The position numbers and the translations under genes are program-made. From an uncultured Eubacteriales bacterium (lineage in GTDB: Bacteria > Bacillota > Clostridia > Oscillospirales > Acutalibacteraceae), in contig OMYH01000030.1 in NCBI GenBank assembly GCA_900315255.1, forward strand, positions 1 to 43,172: a stretch of 43,172 bases of DNA, given 5' to 3'. A model generated the notes under the pieces. That model did not search any database. It saw nothing but the letters and a program-made list of their open reading frames with translations, and was not told the DNA's origin. Shown here in pieces: positions 41,096-43,172 of this stretch; the first letter of the stretch is position 1, and each line of letters opens with the position of its first letter.

Positions 41096-42340
41096 TTATT
41101 CCTTAGCAATATTTGCCGATCTTGATATATTCAGCACAATGCCCATCTGTGCAAGCAGCATGATCATTGACGAGCCTCCGTAGCTGAAAAACGGCAGGCT
41201 TATACCCGTATTGGGCAGCCAGTCGGTAATAACGAGAACATTAAGCACCACCTGCAGTCCGATCTGAGCCATCAGACCCACTCCGAGCAGTCTGCCGAAC
41301 ATATCCTTTGCCTTGCTGCATATCTGTATTCCACGGAAAACAAGTATAGCAAACAAGGTAAGCACTATTGCAGCGCCGACAAATCCAAGCTCCTCGCACA
41401 CGATAGCAAAAACAAAGTCATTCTGCGGTTCGGGGAGATAGAGGTATTTCTGTCTTGACTGTCCAAGTCCCAGACCCCACATTCCTCCTGAGCCTATCGC
41501 ATAGAGCGAGTTTCTCGTCTGCCATGTAGTCTGCCACATTTCGTTTGTAGTATATTCAAGCGCCTGACCCCAGCCGTCCATACGGCTCATAGCGTAGGTG
41601 AGCATTCCGGTTGTTGCAAGTATAAACACAAGCACAACGACTGCCCCTCCGGCAATAAAAAAGTATTTAAGCGGCAGACCCGCTAAAAACAGCATTACCG
41701 CAACAATCAGCAGACAGATAACTATACCCGAATAGTGCGGTTCAAGATAAAGCAGCAGTCCCGTCACTCCGAGCACTATCAGAGCAGGCATGACGCCGTA
41801 TTTTATAGTATGCATTTTTTTGTAGTATATTGAGCCCCAATTCGCAAAGAAAAGGATCAGCGCCAGTTTGCAGACCTCCGACGCCTGAATGCTGAATACT
41901 CCGAGATTAAGCCATCGTTTCGGCGCATTATCCTCGGTTGGTATAAGCAGGACGATTATCATCAGCAGCCATGCGGCAGCCATTGCGAACGGAGCTGCTT
42001 TGTGGTAATAATGATAATCAACAAACGACACGCCGAACATAACAGCCAATCCCACAAGCGCGAATATGACCTGCTTTTTTATGAAATAATAGCTGTCATC
42101 ATATCGGTGATATGCATAAGGGTAGCTTGCCGAAAACATCATAATCAGTCCGATGACGAGCAGCAGCACAAGCAGTCCCAGGAACATCAGGTCAAGTCCC
42201 TCGCCGACAGCTAAGAGCTTGAATTTCTTCTTTGTTCTCGGCCGCCTGTGCGCAGGAAGGCGATTCTCCCCCGGCTCTTCTTTTTTTCTCTTGCTTTTCA
42301 TAAAGCTCTCAATATCATTGTATGTATAGCTTTGCAGCAT
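41096..42340 (-). CDS. ftsW: SEDS-family peptidoglycan glycosyltransferase FtsW
   Basis: 414 residues from ATG 42340 (AGGAGAG upstream). An N-terminal basic cytoplasmic stretch (about 1-55) is followed by about ten membrane helices. SEDS signatures: GLIMMFSASYPYAY, NAPKRWLNLGVFSIQASE, LEPHYSG, LPEPQNDFVFAIVCEELG and GISLPFFSYGGSSM. It polymerises lipid II at the septum with a class B PBP. Adjacent murG favours FtsW (or SpoVE) over RodA. Confidence 0.93.
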   Translation of the reverse strand: MLQSYTYNDIESFMKSKRKKEEPGENRLPAHRRPRTKKKFKLLAVGEGLDLMFLGLLVLLLVIGLIMMFSASYPYAYHRYDDSYYFIKKQVIFALVGLAVMFGVSFVDYHYYHKAAPFAMAAAWLLMIIVLLIPTEDNAPKRWLNLGVFSIQASEVCKLALILFFANWGSIYYKKMHTIKYGVMPALIVLGVTGLLLYLEPHYSGIVICLLIVAVMLFLAGLPLKYFFIAGGAVVVLVFILATTGMLTYAMSRMDGWGQALEYTTNEMWQTTWQTRNSLYAIGSGGMWGLGLGQSRQKYLYLPEPQNDFVFAIVCEELGFVGAAIVLTLFAILVFRGIQICSKAKDMFGRLLGVGLMAQIGLQVVLNVLVITDWLPNTGISLPFFSYGGSSMIMLLAQMGIVLNISRSANIAKE

Positions 42341-42367
42341 ATTTTCTCTCCTTTTATGCGGGCACAC

Positions 42368-42405
42368 GGCGGCGAGTCGCCGCTGACGTTACGCGTTCGT
42401 AGTTT
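42368..42405. repeat. REP-like hairpin, copy D
   Basis: GCGGCGA-G-TCGCCGC is a perfect 7-base stem followed by TGACGTTACGCGTTCGTAG, matching copies A-C. It sits 28 bases upstream of the ftsW start. Confidence 0.75.
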
Positions 42406-43172
42406 GCTGTTATTCTAACTCAGAACTCACGTCAAACTTTGAACTATAAACTTTGAGCTTTGGACTAATACCGGACTTTGAAATTCCAATATTCCCAATA
42501 TTCACATCATTCCCTAAGGACAATAGTTTATACATGAAAATTGAGAAAACCCCTGATTCTATGCGGGTCTATCCAATATTCATGTCACCAGAATATTGAG
42601 GAAAAACAGAAAATTGATTTAACTCCACGTCCTTTAACTCCACGTCTTTTTTGTCAAAAACATACTTTATGTTACATATATCTAATTTATGGGTAAGTAT
42701 ATAACATGGAAAATCAATCCCAATACTCTCAAAAATCCCAATATTCTGCTAATCTCTCCAATATTCATGTCACCAGAATATTGTAACCCCCCTGATTCTA
42801 TGCGGGTTTTCTCCAATTTTCTGGTTTAACTTACAGTCCTTAGGGGGAGATGGGATTATTGTGCGGGCAGCCGCACGGCTGCGGGTATTTCCGTCAGGCT
42901 TTGTTTGATACGTAATTCTTTTCCGCGTAGAAGCTTTACTTTGGGTAATGACTTAGTAAAGTGGCGGGCAGCCGACCCCCTTCATGATTAGCGATAAGAA
43001 ATAAACTTATTGTGCGGAAAAGTCTATCGTTAACAATAAAGCGTGACGGAATTTGCCTGTCGGCGCTCGCCGACCGAGGGAGAAGGCTGTTGTGCTGAAT
43101 CTTGCTGTGTTATGTAATTCTCGGAAAGAAGCATAACATAGTCTTCTCCTTGAGGAGAAGATGTCACGCAGT
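42406..43172. repeat. Gene-free repeat-rich region at the right edge
   Basis: No supported gene in about 770 bases. CAATATTC-9-GAATATTG occurs at 42574-42598 and again at 42759-42783. A CCTGATTCTATGCGGGT module occurs near 42552 and 42791. CCCTAAGGAC with following bases (about 42512-42550) recurs inverted at about 42810-42848. GCAGCCG-CA-CGGCTGC forms a hairpin near 42868. 43010-43073 matches 33883-33950. The edge (CTTCTCC-TTGA-GGAGAAG, near 43143) looks like the start of another palindromic repeat. Confidence 0.75.

Overview
The window looks like chromosomal DNA of a Gram-positive, spore-former-related Clostridium-class bacterium, most likely an Oscillospiraceae/Ruminococcus-like gut organism. 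This is inferred from several things: a SpoVAC gene, the Firmicute order ylxM-ffh-rpsP-khpA, the clostridial order ftsW-murG-murA-ftsQ-ftsZ, a cysteine desulfurase-thiI pair, a class B sortase, a DUF4428 zinc-ribbon protein, sigma-A type promoters (TTGACA-17-TATAAT) and strong AGGAGG ribosome binding sites. No rRNA, tRNA, CRISPR array, prophage or insertion sequence with a transposase was seen.

Layout. 1-905: 3' part of a minus-strand repeat protein that runs off the left edge. 1192-3392: an oligopeptide-type binding lipoprotein and a cyclase-family hydrolase in one operon. 3481-7686: a 1401-residue secreted, wall-attached-looking protein with 28 TSTED repeats. 8002-8957: three overlapping small genes. 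9097-10200: DUF4428 protein with Met/Asn repeats. 10331-14709: a degenerate endonuclease/exonuclease/phosphatase-fold protein, a membrane protein with a CinA/molybdopterin-binding-like domain, and a 678-residue class B sortase fused to a second CinA-like domain. 14899-17230: ThiI and its cysteine desulfurase. 17608-18045: solitary spoVAC. 18090-20594: SRP/ribosome operon (ylxM, ffh, rpsP, khpA). 21036-24804: plus-strand RNA/ribosome maturation genes (phoH-like, ybeY, era) followed by rarA. 25016-28739: sodium-dependent transporter and metG. 28886-31447: flavodoxin, intracellular alpha-amylase and a hypothetical protein. 31642-34349: GntR/YtrA-type regulator and an ABC exporter. 34487-34882: four-helix-bundle protein. 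35375-42340: division and peptidoglycan genes (ftsZ, ftsQ, murA, murG, ftsW).

How it fits together. Housekeeping blocks (translation, protein targeting, wall synthesis, division) are interleaved with a cell-surface accessory region at about 3.5-14.7 kb. The most unusual item is the sortase there. It carries a cytoplasmic CinA-like domain, a Lys-rich linker and one membrane segment ahead of the extracellular sortase B domain. A second CinA-like membrane protein is next to it, and a large protein with a VTTGDS-hydrophobic-basic C-terminus, which could be its substrate, lies 5 kb away. I infer a membrane-spanning surface-anchoring module, possibly with cytoplasmic sensing, but nothing in the sequence proves the link.

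The intergenic regions are rich in small dispersed repeats. These include a MITE-like element (17378-17540 and a deleted copy at 35191-35318), a REP-like hairpin with a conserved tail (four copies between 33.8 and 42.4 kb), a second hairpin repeat (about 18.36 and 39.78 kb), nested inverted repeats at 12132-12672 and an 800-base repeat-rich gene-free stretch at the right edge.
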